Below, in pieces: positions 36,501-43,875 of a DNA stretch of 64,000 nt. This stretch comes from Pseudoalteromonas luteoviolacea (GTDB lineage Bacteria > Pseudomonadota > Gammaproteobacteria > Enterobacterales > Alteromonadaceae), in assembly GCF_001750165.1 (NCBI RefSeq), contig NZ_CP015411.1:2012001-2076000 (forward strand), in the 5' to 3' direction. The position numbers and the translations under genes are program-made. The notes beneath the pieces were generated by a model that worked only from the letters and a program-made list of their open reading frames with translations, did not search any database and was not told the DNA's origin. The first letter of the stretch is position 1; every line of letters starts with the position of its first letter.

Positions 36501-37477
36501 TGGTCGATGATGCAGGAAAAGTGATTGCTCATGGTTTTGATTTAGATGCACTTAAAGAGAAGCTTCAGGGTAAAGTGTCTCAAACTTTATCTAAGGTGGC
36601 TGAAAAGGGCATTGAGCAAGAAGAGCTCACTGAGTGGGTTTTCGGCGAATTACCCAAAGAGTACACCAAAACACAGGGCGGTTATGAAATTAAGGCTTTT
36701 CCAGCACTGGTTGATAAAAAAGACAGTACCGCGATAACGTTATTTGACCACCCTGAGAAAGCTGCTCAAGCACACCGTTTAGGCCTGCGTAGACTGGTAC
36801 TGCTCAATATCCCTTCACCGGTTAAATATTTGCAACAACACCTACCTAACAAAGCGAAGTTAGGTTTGTATTTCAATCCATTTGGTAAAATTCATGATTT
36901 GATTTCAGATTGCACAGCGGCTGGAGTAGATAGCTTGCTTAAACAGTTTGATACCGTTAGAGATGAAGCCGAATTTGAGCGCGCGAAAGAGTTTATTCGC
37001 GGTGAACTTGGCGATAAAGTGGTGCAAATTGCTTCGCAAGTTGAGCAAGTACTAAGTATCGCACACAGTGTGAATAAGCGTATGAAAGGGCGTGTAGATT
37101 TGACTATGATAACCGCACATGGTGATATCAAATCTCAGCTTGAATCACTGATATTCAGAGGGTTTGTCAGTGAGCACGGTGCTGATAAAATTACAGATTT
37201 ATTGCGTTATTTGAAAGCAATTGAAAAGCGGTTAGAAAAATTACCTGTTGATCCTAACCGAGATCGTTTATGCGTACTAGAGTTAGAAAAGGTAAGTGAG
37301 CTTTATGCGCAAAAGTGTAATAAGGTACCAAAGGGCATGCCTGTACCTGAAAATCTAGCACATATTTTTTGGATGATTCAGGAACTAAGAGTGTCATTAT
37401 TCGCTCAAACATTAGGTACGCCTTATCCGATTTCATCTAAGCGTGTTACGAATGCACTAAATGAATTGGATTTATAG
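33596..37477 (+). CDS. hrpA: ATP-dependent RNA helicase HrpA
   Basis: 1293 residues from GTG at 33596. DEAH-box motifs are all present: Walker A GETGSGKTTQ, TQPRRLAA, DEAHERSLN, SATID, and QRMGRCGR in the second RecA domain. The winged-helix/ratchet and OB-fold regions follow, then the long HrpA-specific C-terminus. The longest frame begins at a TTG 15 codons upstream, but GTG at 33596 has AAGGTG before it and gives an N-terminus (FRKRLQGVKKI about 25 residues in) aligned with E. coli HrpA, which has 1300 residues. HrpA removes stalled or collided ribosomes. Confidence 0.95.
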   Translation: MDLKSLYSDIPFCLKKDQFLFRKRLQGVKKIADEKKQQKVVAQIGESIARSQQLKTQRQEGLPQVTYPESLPVSQKKEDIKKAIAENQVVIVAGETGSGKTTQLPKICLELGRGIDGYIGHTQPRRLAARSVANRIAEEVGCQLGEEVGFKIRFSDQVSDRSYVKLMTDGILLAEIQQDRFLNQYDTIIIDEAHERSLNIDFILGYLKNLLPKRPDLKVIITSATIDPERFSKHFNDAPIIEVSGRTFPVEVRYRPVIDVSGEESEAENDQLQGIFDAVDELCEAGSGDILIFMNGEREIRDTADALSKRNLKGVEILPLFARLSNAEQNRIFAAHSHRRIVLATNVAETSLTVPGIRYVIDPGTARISRYSYRTKVQRLPIEAVSQASANQRMGRCGRVAAGICIRLYSEEDFLGRPEFTDPEILRTNLASVILQMLALGLGDIAKFPFVQAPDSRNIKDGMALLEELGAVKPASRRENAKLTQDGRKLSRLPIDPRLAKMVMASVQQGALNEVIVIAAALSIQDPRERPQEKRGAADEKHGRFDDPNSDFMAFLNLWQYLEEQQEALSRSQFRKQCQKDFLAYMRIREWQDIVYQLKTVCDEMDFKGSGNEAGFDAIHQSLLSGMLSHIGMKDEKQHYKGARNSLFHIFPGSALFKKSPKWLMSAELVETSKLYARINAKIDLAWVAPLAQHLVKRSYSEPHWEKKQGAVIAFEQQTLYGLTIVSRKRTVYSQIDPVISRALFIKEALIGQQLGQKSQFLEYNQSLVDEIQSLENKARRRDILVDEQAMFEFYDQRIPSDVNNRATFNHWFKKQSDKRVLHMSRESLMQHDADKVTAFDYPDIWQQGNLTLPLNYHFEPGKAVDGVTVNIPLALLNQVQNEGFDWHIPALRHELICALIKSLPKTLRRNFVPAPNYADAVLASIEPLQGPLLESLATRLLRMTGVKVSETDWDIGSLENHLKMQFEVVDDAGKVIAHGFDLDALKEKLQGKVSQTLSKVAEKGIEQEELTEWVFGELPKEYTKTQGGYEIKAFPALVDKKDSTAITLFDHPEKAAQAHRLGLRRLVLLNIPSPVKYLQQHLPNKAKLGLYFNPFGKIHDLISDCTAAGVDSLLKQFDTVRDEAEFERAKEFIRGELGDKVVQIASQVEQVLSIAHSVNKRMKGRVDLTMITAHGDIKSQLESLIFRGFVSEHGADKITDLLRYLKAIEKRLEKLPVDPNRDRLCVLELEKVSELYAQKCNKVPKGMPVPENLAHIFWMIQELRVSLFAQTLGTPYPISSKRVTNALNELDL

Positions 37478-37562
37478 GAATTGACTTGCATTTTGCTTTG
37501 AGCCAATTACCTTAATAAGAGGATATAAATTTTTGGATTGTGATAAGGAAGCGACATTGACT

Positions 37563-37946
37563 ATGTCCACGCAGCAAAGACGGAGTAGAACACCGCATGT
37601 GCTAGTTGTTGATGATGAGTACTTTAACTACGAGATGTTGTCGATGGCTTTGTCGGATGCGTTTAAATTCAGTTATGCAGAATCTGGGATCAGTTGCTTG
37701 TCAAATGCAATAGCTGATCCACCAGACGTTATTTTATTGGACGTTTGCATGCCTGGTTTAGACGGGTATGACACTTGCCGCATGTTGAAAAATACACCCG
37801 AAACCAAAGATATACCGGTAATGATGGTCTCAGGTTTGGAATCTGAGCAAGAAAAACAAGCAGGATATGAAGCGGGTTGTGATGAATATGTTGTTAAACC
37901 ATTTGCCATGCAATCGCTTTTGGAAAAAATAAAAAATATGGTCTAG
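37563..37946 (+). CDS. Stand-alone receiver-domain response regulator
   Basis: 127 residues, a single receiver domain: acidic pair VVDDE (15-19), phospho-acceptor Asp60 in VILLDVCMPGLDG, the Ser of MMVSG and the Lys of VVKPF. No output domain. The start is uncertain. ATG at 37563 is used here, but TTG at 37557 has the better distance to AAGGA (37545-37549), and a TTG at 37533 is also possible. It is followed nine bases later by a PilZ gene, so the two are likely one operon, perhaps passing a phosphorylation signal to a c-di-GMP reader. The cognate kinase is not adjacent. Confidence 0.85.
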   Translation: MSTQQRRSRTPHVLVVDDEYFNYEMLSMALSDAFKFSYAESGISCLSNAIADPPDVILLDVCMPGLDGYDTCRMLKNTPETKDIPVMMVSGLESEQEKQAGYEAGCDEYVVKPFAMQSLLEKIKNMV

Positions 37947-37955
37947 GAGCTCACT

Positions 37956-38252
37956 ATGATCCATGAAGATAAACGTCGCTTTATGCGCATGATGGTCAAT
38001 GCGCAGGCTGAGGTTACAGTTAGTCAATCTGGAGAAAAATTTCTTGGTACATGTCAGGATCTCAGTGCGACAGGCTTGTCGGTAGAGATTGAACAGCCGC
38101 TTGAAGTTGGTGAGCTGGTAACTGTATTCATTAACAGCAAAAGTACCACTATCCCGCCTTTTAATGCCAGTGCTAAAGTTGTTCGATGTAGTAGCGATGA
38201 AAATGCAACTGACAGATATGTTGTAGGTCTAGAAATCGTCCAATTTAATTAG
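37956..38252 (+). CDS. PilZ-domain protein
   Basis: 98 residues. The c-di-GMP binding signature is complete: a basic KRRFMRM stretch (R-x-x-x-R type, about 4-10) and DLSATGLSVE (D-x-S-x-x-G, about 37-46). One PilZ domain and nothing else. It lies directly behind the receiver gene and ends before a long hairpin. Likely a small c-di-GMP-dependent adaptor for motility or surface behaviour; the target is unknown. Confidence 0.9.
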   Translation: MIHEDKRRFMRMMVNAQAEVTVSQSGEKFLGTCQDLSATGLSVEIEQPLEVGELVTVFINSKSTTIPPFNASAKVVRCSSDENATDRYVVGLEIVQFN

Positions 38253-38267
38253 TCACTGTTACAATTA

Positions 38268-38295
38268 ATACGAAGGCAACGATTTGTCTTCGTAT
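38268..38295. other. Hairpin after the PilZ gene
   Basis: ATACGAAGGCAA-CGAT-TTGTCTTCGTAT, a twelve-pair stem with one G-U. No T-run follows, so it is a 3' stem-loop more than a classic terminator. It separates the receiver-PilZ pair from baeS. Confidence 0.6.
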
Positions 38296-38452
38296 CTCTA
38301 ACTTCCACGGTTTTTGCACAATCTTATCCGATACTACTTGTAGTAAATTAGAAACATATCTTTTATATATACTGATGTGATCTTTATTGATATAGGTTGG
38401 CATTAGTTTTGGCGATAGTGATAACCGCATCTTTGACTTTTATGGAGTTTCA

Positions 38453-39958
38453 ATGAAGTTAACCCTAAGAAGAAAGCTGCTTGCGATTTTGTTGTTAGTA
38501 AATGCAGTGCTTATATCTGCGGTGTATTATGCAAATCAGCTCGCTTTTGAAAAGAGTTTCAAAGAATATTTGCAAAATAGCAGCCGAGCTAAATTGACCG
38601 CGTTATTGCCAACTATCAGAGAAAACTTTGACAAGTATGGTCAAGATTGGATGACTAGACGAAGCCCGCATTGGACAAGGTTAGTTGGTGAATATCACGG
38701 GCGCTCTCAGGCTGAAATAGATGAAATGGTAAAACGTCCATCTCGACGCGGGCCACCAAGACATCACAGGCCGGAAAGTAGTTCACCAAATACAGATGCG
38801 AAGCCACCAGAGCGAAGAGCAGGAAGAGAAGAACGTCCCCCAAGGCACATGCGTGGGGCGCAGTCTCGATTGGTGTTCAAGTCCGCTACCGGTGAATTAC
38901 TAAAAGGTAGAAAAGATAGCAAAAACACGACGCTTTGGGTTGAAGTGTATCAAAGCGATGATAACACTGGACAACTTCTTGGCTTTATAGGGCTTGAAAA
39001 TGGGCTTGAAATTAGTAACTCGTTAGACTCATTGTTTGCAAGCAGGCAGCAACACTGGTTTTTAGGCATAGCGGTTATAGCTATGTTGGTAAGTAGCTTA
39101 TTGGCAATCCCTTTCAGCCGCTTTTTGGTTGCGCCAGTCTTGTCACTCAGGGCTGCGGCGAAAAAGATAGCTGCTGGTAATTATGAGCCGCCATTTAAAT
39201 CATTCAGTAAAGACGAACTAGGGTTACTGGCGAAAGATTTGAATACATTAGCAATCACGTTGGCAGACAATCTGCAATCTCGTCAACAATGGATAGCCGA
39301 TATTTCGCATGAATTAAGAACACCAATTGCTGTTTTTAAGGCCGAACTTGAAGGCATGATCGATGGCATTATCGAGTCTGATGAGGCGCAATTGCATTCG
39401 CTTTATGATGAGATTAATCGATTAACAAAGTTAGTTGATGATTTGCATCAGCTCTCTATGTCAGATAGAGGCTCACTTAGTTACCATATGCAAGAATGTG
39501 ATATCACAGAGATCATTGGGCATACATTTGATTCGCATTTAGCTACACTGAAAAGCAAGCATTTTGAGTGGACCATTGAAGGCCAACCTGGAACGATGCT
39601 TTATTGTGACGAGGCAAGGTTGCTGCAACTATTTGGCAATTTTATGCAAAATACATTACGTTACACAGATTCAAGTGAAACATTACCGGGCAAGATAAGG
39701 GTGCTGATCACCATGCAAAAGGACCAAGTGCTGATCCGTTGGCAAGATAGTAGCCCTAGTGTAGAGCCCGAATTATTGCCCAAGTTGTTTGATAGGCTTT
39801 ATCGCGTTGATAAAGCTCGGGATCGGGCATCTGGAGGCTCTGGTCTTGGCCTCGCAATTTGTGCAAGCATAGTGCAAGCGCACAGCGGAACAATAACTGC
39901 TACCGCAAGTGAGTTGTGCGGCGTAAGTGTTGATGTGACATTACCAGTAACAAAATAA
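38453..39958 (+). CDS. baeS: BaeS-like envelope sensor histidine kinase
   Basis: 501 residues. TM1 is at about 9-27, a periplasmic domain at about 28-200 and TM2 at about 202-222. HAMP follows (about 222-275), then HisKA with phospho-His286 in ISHELRTPIAVFKAE, and HATPase with the N box (LFGNFMQNTLRYT) and G boxes (GGSGLGLAICASIV). The periplasmic part has an unusual, highly basic Pro/Arg/His-rich loop at about 94-135 (RPSRRGPPRHHRP... EERPPRHMRG). GGAG at about 38443 precedes ATG 38453. The next gene, 86 bases on, is its BaeR-like regulator. The loop could sense metal ions or polyanions; that is an inference. Confidence 0.85.
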   Translation: MKLTLRRKLLAILLLVNAVLISAVYYANQLAFEKSFKEYLQNSSRAKLTALLPTIRENFDKYGQDWMTRRSPHWTRLVGEYHGRSQAEIDEMVKRPSRRGPPRHHRPESSSPNTDAKPPERRAGREERPPRHMRGAQSRLVFKSATGELLKGRKDSKNTTLWVEVYQSDDNTGQLLGFIGLENGLEISNSLDSLFASRQQHWFLGIAVIAMLVSSLLAIPFSRFLVAPVLSLRAAAKKIAAGNYEPPFKSFSKDELGLLAKDLNTLAITLADNLQSRQQWIADISHELRTPIAVFKAELEGMIDGIIESDEAQLHSLYDEINRLTKLVDDLHQLSMSDRGSLSYHMQECDITEIIGHTFDSHLATLKSKHFEWTIEGQPGTMLYCDEARLLQLFGNFMQNTLRYTDSSETLPGKIRVLITMQKDQVLIRWQDSSPSVEPELLPKLFDRLYRVDKARDRASGGSGLGLAICASIVQAHSGTITATASELCGVSVDVTLPVTK

Positions 39959-40044
39959 ATTAACGTCGAATTAGGTTCATGGCACTATATATCATAATGA
40001 TTGAAACCTGGCGCGCTAAAAAGTAAAACGACTAAGGTATTAAA

Positions 40045-40716
40045 ATGATTAAGCAGAAAGTCCTTATCATTGAAGATGAAGAGAAGCTTGCCATAATTTT
40101 AGGTAAATATTTGGAACAAGCAGGCTATGAGTTTGATATCGTGATGGATGGTGCTGATGCGCTCAGCAAAGTACGAACGTATGGACCAGACATTATTCTC
40201 TTAGATTTGATGCTGCCATCTGTTGATGGCATTGAAATTTGTACACAAGTCCGTAAAGACTCTGAAGTGCCAATCATAATGACCACAGCGAAGGTTGAAG
40301 AAATAGATCGCTTACTAGGCTTAGAAGTCGGCGCGGATGACTATGTTTGCAAGCCATACAGTCCAAAAGAAGTGGTTGCAAGGGTTAAGGCCATATTGAG
40401 ACGTACAAACAACAGCTTGCCGATTCAAACGGGTTTGATACTTGATGAAGAGACGTTGTTCGTAAATTACAATGGACAACGCACTGATTTAACGCATGTT
40501 GAGTTCATGTTGCTACAAACCATGTTTAGGCATCCTGGACGTGTTTATAATCGAGCAAGGCTAATGGATTCAATTTATGACGATGATCGCGTTGTAAGTG
40601 ATAGAACGATTGATAGCCATATAAAAAAAATAAGGAAAAAACTTCAAGATATAGCACCAGAAAGTGAGTTTATTCATTCGATATATGGTGTTGGCTATAA
40701 ATTTGAAGTGATGTAA
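40045..40716 (+). CDS. baeR: BaeR-like OmpR-family response regulator
   Basis: 223 residues. The receiver domain has IIEDEEK, phospho-Asp54 in ILLDLMLPSVDG, and the segment TTAKVEEIDRLLGLEVGADDYVCKPYSPKEVVARVKAILRR, which is almost the BaeR wording. The C-terminal winged helix (about 130-223) ends in SIYGVGYKFEV. It activates envelope-stress and efflux genes in E. coli. Its stop is directly followed by the ATG of the kinase-like gene at 40717 with no gap. Confidence 0.9.
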   Translation: MIKQKVLIIEDEEKLAIILGKYLEQAGYEFDIVMDGADALSKVRTYGPDIILLDLMLPSVDGIEICTQVRKDSEVPIIMTTAKVEEIDRLLGLEVGADDYVCKPYSPKEVVARVKAILRRTNNSLPIQTGLILDEETLFVNYNGQRTDLTHVEFMLLQTMFRHPGRVYNRARLMDSIYDDDRVVSDRTIDSHIKKIRKKLQDIAPESEFIHSIYGVGYKFEVM

Positions 40717-41565
40717 ATGGGAAAGGTTGAACTTTGGCAGCAGTTGTTCTGCGAAGAACATCAGTTGCCAATACATTATATTTACCAGTCTGATAAAGCC
40801 CTATCGTGGTTTAAAAAAACCACTTTAGAGCAACCTAAGCCTCTATGTGTTGCTGTGAGTGGCTGTCAAGGTAGTGGGAAGTCGACCCTTTCAGCTTATT
40901 TTGTTGCTTATCTCAAAAGCCAAGGAGTTTTAGCTGAGTCTGTATCCATCGACGATTTTTATTATAGTAAAGCGAAGCGGTTGGCTTTATCCAAGCAGTT
41001 CTCATCACCATTTTCGACTCGTGGTGCACCAGGGACACATGATATTGAACAAGCAATTGCTGTTATTAATTACTTCAAGCAAGGCAAAACTTTCGTTTTA
41101 CCTAGATTTGATAAAGCGTCTGATGAACCTTACCCTGAGAGTAAATGGACTCTAGTCAATTCTAAACTCGATGTATTGGTGGTTGAAGGCTGGTGCTTAG
41201 GATTGCCACAGCAATCAGAAGCGCAGCTCAACGAGAGTTGTAATAGTTTTGAAGCGCAAATAGACCCAAAGAATTTGTATCGCTCACAAGTGAATACCTT
41301 TCTCCAGACTGATTATCAACGATTATTTCGATTGTTTGATAAGTTGGTATTTTTGAATGGGCAAACCTTTGAGTGTGTTTTTCGGTGGCGTTTAGAGCAA
41401 GAACAGAAACTAATCGCACGCTGTGGCAAAGGGATGAGCGAGCCACAGGTAGAAGCCTTTATTCAGCCATTTCAACGACTGACGGAGTGGGGGATCAAAG
41501 TGTTACCCCAGATATGTGATTTGGAGATAGTGCTGAATAAAGACAGGGAATTTTGTATAAAATAG
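40717..41565 (+). CDS. P-loop kinase of the glycerate-3-kinase (GLYK/YGR205w) type
   Basis: 282 residues. Walker A is at 49-57 (SGCQGSGKST), then SVSIDDFYYSKAKRLAL (about 76-92), RGAPGTHDI (about 105-113), LPRFDKASDEPYP (about 128-140) and VLVVEGWCLGLP. This series is the pattern of the plant/yeast GLYK-like kinases, which phosphorylate D-glycerate at C3; relatives include uridine kinase and pantothenate kinase. ATG begins at the base after the baeR stop, so it is expressed with the two-component system. Substrate not certain. Confidence 0.85.
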   Translation: MGKVELWQQLFCEEHQLPIHYIYQSDKALSWFKKTTLEQPKPLCVAVSGCQGSGKSTLSAYFVAYLKSQGVLAESVSIDDFYYSKAKRLALSKQFSSPFSTRGAPGTHDIEQAIAVINYFKQGKTFVLPRFDKASDEPYPESKWTLVNSKLDVLVVEGWCLGLPQQSEAQLNESCNSFEAQIDPKNLYRSQVNTFLQTDYQRLFRLFDKLVFLNGQTFECVFRWRLEQEQKLIARCGKGMSEPQVEAFIQPFQRLTEWGIKVLPQICDLEIVLNKDREFCIK

Positions 41566-41575
41566 AATATGCATG

Positions 41576-41602
41576 AAAAAGGGCTCCTTAGAGCCCTTTT
41601 TA
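41576..41602. terminator. Bidirectional intrinsic terminator
   Basis: AAAAAGGGCTC-CTTA-GAGCCCTTTTT, an eleven-base stem including A and T runs, between the convergent kinase and Tim44-domain genes. Confidence 0.93.
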
Positions 41603-41612
41603 TTTTATGCGG

Positions 41613-42470
41613 TTAGCTTTCAATTAGATCTTCTACACCAACGATTAGCCAAGGTGCATCACCTTGATTTTTACGCTCTAAGTGCCAGATTTCATGAATT
41701 GGTTCTTCTTGCATATCGCCTTGGTCGCGGTATTTACCGCGGAACATAACGCTTATTTCCCATTTTTCTGCGCTTACATCTGCACGAGCAAGTTCTGCAT
41801 CAACAAACATAACCTCAGTTGCTACGTCGCCTTGTTGTTCACGCTCTTGGCGGAACTCTTCGACAAGCTCAGGGCTAAGGTATTCAGACATTGTCGCATA
41901 GTCTTTTTTGTTCCATGCTGTTTGAATAGTTTGATAATGTGAACGAGCGCCTTGAAGGAAGCCGTTTACATCGAAGTCTCGAGGTAAGTTAAATGGTACA
42001 TCTTGCTGTGTACCAAAGCCGCCAGCAGTTTGGTTAGCCTGAAACTGTTGAGGCTGAGAGAAAGGCTGATTTTGCTGCTGAGCAAAATTTGGCGCGCCAG
42101 CCATTTGCGGCTGTTGCTTTTTGCGTATAAAGCCCATGATCACCTTGAACAATATAAACGCTGCGATAGCGAAAAGAATCATTTCAAGAAACTGGAAGCC
42201 TTCAAAGTCATCACCCATCATTGCTGCTATTAGACCACCAGCTAAAAGGCCACCTAACACGCCAGCCATAATGCCTTTTTTGCTTGATTTTTTCTTTGCA
42301 CCTTGTTGTGCAGCCAGTGATTTAGTATCCACTTGCTTCTTTTGCTGCACAGTCGAAGTTTGATGTGTTTTACCTTTTTTCTTGCCGCCAAACTTTTTAC
42401 GCGCTTCAGCGTCAAAAGCAGTTGCAAACAACATTGAAACGATAGTCAATAAAACAAAAAATTGTTTCAT
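41613..42470 (-). CDS. Tim44-domain membrane protein
   Basis: 285 residues. A signal or anchor segment is at about 1-22, then a Lys-rich stretch (about 23-67: KKFGGKKKGKT, KKKSSKKG). Two hydrophobic helices follow, a Gly-rich one at about 68-85 (IMAGVLGGLLAGGLIAAMMG) and another at 93-115. A Gln/Pro-rich linker (about 118-160) precedes the C-terminal Tim44-like domain (about 165-285), with ARSHYQTIQTAWNKKDYATMSEYLSPELVEEFRQ. Bacterial members are common, with unknown role; a link to membrane-protein handling is only by analogy. ATG at 42470. Confidence 0.88.
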   Translation of the reverse strand: MKQFFVLLTIVSMLFATAFDAEARKKFGGKKKGKTHQTSTVQQKKQVDTKSLAAQQGAKKKSSKKGIMAGVLGGLLAGGLIAAMMGDDFEGFQFLEMILFAIAAFILFKVIMGFIRKKQQPQMAGAPNFAQQQNQPFSQPQQFQANQTAGGFGTQQDVPFNLPRDFDVNGFLQGARSHYQTIQTAWNKKDYATMSEYLSPELVEEFRQEREQQGDVATEVMFVDAELARADVSAEKWEISVMFRGKYRDQGDMQEEPIHEIWHLERKNQGDAPWLIVGVEDLIES

Positions 42471-42555
42471 GGTTTTCCTCTAAGTTTAAATACTGAGACA
42501 CATTCTAATGAAATTAAAAAAGAAATTGAACTGAAATAGGATGTTTATGGGAACA

Positions 42556-42580
42556 AATAGGGCGCTTTTTGCGCCCTATT
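42556..42580. terminator. Hairpin at the 3' end of the sigma/DUF3379 operon
   Basis: AATAGGGCGC-TTTTT-GCGCCCTATT, a ten-base perfect stem directly after the DUF3379 stop. Read leftward it is followed by TGTTCC, a weak T-tract. Confidence 0.65.
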
Positions 42581-43309
42581 TTATAGCCATTGTAAGGAGT
42601 TGTTGACTTCACCTTGGTAGTCTTCGAGTGGTGTACCTAGCTTTGCCACCAAAATCGTGTCTGCGTTAGCGCCTTTACTAATAGAACCACTGAAGCGACT
42701 ATCACTAAACAGAGTATCGCCTTGGCGATAGTCGTTTCTTTCACTTGGGACAATAAATACAGTCATTGGTCCATGATCAGATTGGAAAATTAAATGCAAG
42801 CTCCGTTGGCCTTTAAAATTGCAGAATGTTGCATAGGTGATTTTTCCAGGTAAAGATACAAACTTAGCGCCTAACATCGCTAGTTTTTCGTTTACTACCT
42901 GAAGGTTAACTTCTTTGTTCAAGGTTAACGCACTTTCTTCGTAATAAACATGTTCAAGCGCATGCTCTCCAGCATACAGTGGTGCGTGTACTGCAGTGCT
43001 AAAATACACCATAACAGCTAATGCAACAGATGCAGCTGAGGCAATGGGCACAGTAAAGCGTTTATACCAAGCCAGTTTTACCACGTTGTCGGAAGAGTGA
43101 GTTTTCGTGTCTTGGTCGTGCATGTTTGCAAGTAATTTAGCTTGCAAGCCATCTGGCACAGGTACATTTAACGCATCGCCTATCATGTCATCAAAATCTT
43201 GCACTTCGTCAACTAAGCGCTTTTTAGCTGGATCTTGCTTAGCTTCATTTACTAATTGCTCATCGCTTGGATCGGCGAACAGGCGACGGCGAAATTCTAA
43301 ATCATCCAT
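42581..43309 (-). CDS. DUF3379 protein, probable anti-sigma factor
   Basis: 242 residues. The N-terminal cytoplasmic part (about 1-88) begins MDDLEFRRRLFADPSDEQ, typical of DUF3379. One membrane segment lies at about 89-108 (TVPIASAASVALAVMVYFSTA). The periplasmic part (about 110-242) is a beta-rich domain with GKITYATFCNFKGQRSLHLIFQSDHGPMTVFIVP. The start overlaps the stop of the ECF sigma gene (ATGA), the arrangement of sigma/anti-sigma pairs. No zinc-finger HxxxCxxC motif, so it is not a ZAS protein. The anti-sigma role is inferred from layout. Confidence 0.85.
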   Translation of the reverse strand: MDDLEFRRRLFADPSDEQLVNEAKQDPAKKRLVDEVQDFDDMIGDALNVPVPDGLQAKLLANMHDQDTKTHSSDNVVKLAWYKRFTVPIASAASVALAVMVYFSTAVHAPLYAGEHALEHVYYEESALTLNKEVNLQVVNEKLAMLGAKFVSLPGKITYATFCNFKGQRSLHLIFQSDHGPMTVFIVPSERNDYRQGDTLFSDSRFSGSISKGANADTILVAKLGTPLEDYQGEVNNSLQWL

Positions 43310-43824
43310 CAGTTTGATGCCCCCTTTGCTGATTCGTTCACGTTAGTTAATGCCTCTTTTAGCTGATTTCTCGCTCTATATAATCTGGTCATTACTGTGT
43401 TTTTATTTAACTCTAAAATTTCGGCAATTTCATCACCAGAGCAACCCATAACTACTTGAAGTAGTAAAGGCTCTCTATACTCAGGAGCTAACTGACTGAT
43501 CTGTCTTTGCACAACAGTTTGCTCCATTTCATCATCCAATGCTGTACTTTTAGTGTCGACAATTGTGTCGTTTTCTACATCAGCATAGTCAAATTGTTTG
43601 CGTTCAAAACGACGGGCGTTCTCTCGTCGTAATATGGTTAATAACCAAGATTTGGCGGCTTTTTCATCCTGCAGTGCATCTAGTGAGCGCCATGCACGTA
43701 GGAATGTTTCCTGAACCAAATCTTCTGCAATGGTAGGGTCCTGACATAACCAGTAAGCAAAGCGATATAGCTCTGTATGGTAAACCTGAACCAAAGATTC
43801 GTAACGTTTTTGTTTTTGGGTCAT
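43309..43824 (-). CDS. ECF-type sigma-70 family factor
   Basis: 171 residues. Region 2 is at about 9-75 (VYHTELYRFAYWLCQDPTIAEDLVQETFLRAWRS) and region 4 at about 112-160 (LAPEYREPLLLQVVMGCSGDEIAEILELNKNTVMTRLYRARNQL). The region between is a short acidic linker. It is the first gene of a two-gene operon with the DUF3379 protein. ATG at 43824. The target promoters cannot be read from this window. Confidence 0.92.
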   Translation of the reverse strand: MTQKQKRYESLVQVYHTELYRFAYWLCQDPTIAEDLVQETFLRAWRSLDALQDEKAAKSWLLTILRRENARRFERKQFDYADVENDTIVDTKSTALDDEMEQTVVQRQISQLAPEYREPLLLQVVMGCSGDEIAEILELNKNTVMTRLYRARNQLKEALTNVNESAKGASN

Positions 43825-43875
43825 GCTAACTAGACCTTGCCTTTAGCAATATTATTTCACTTTTCGCCATATTTT

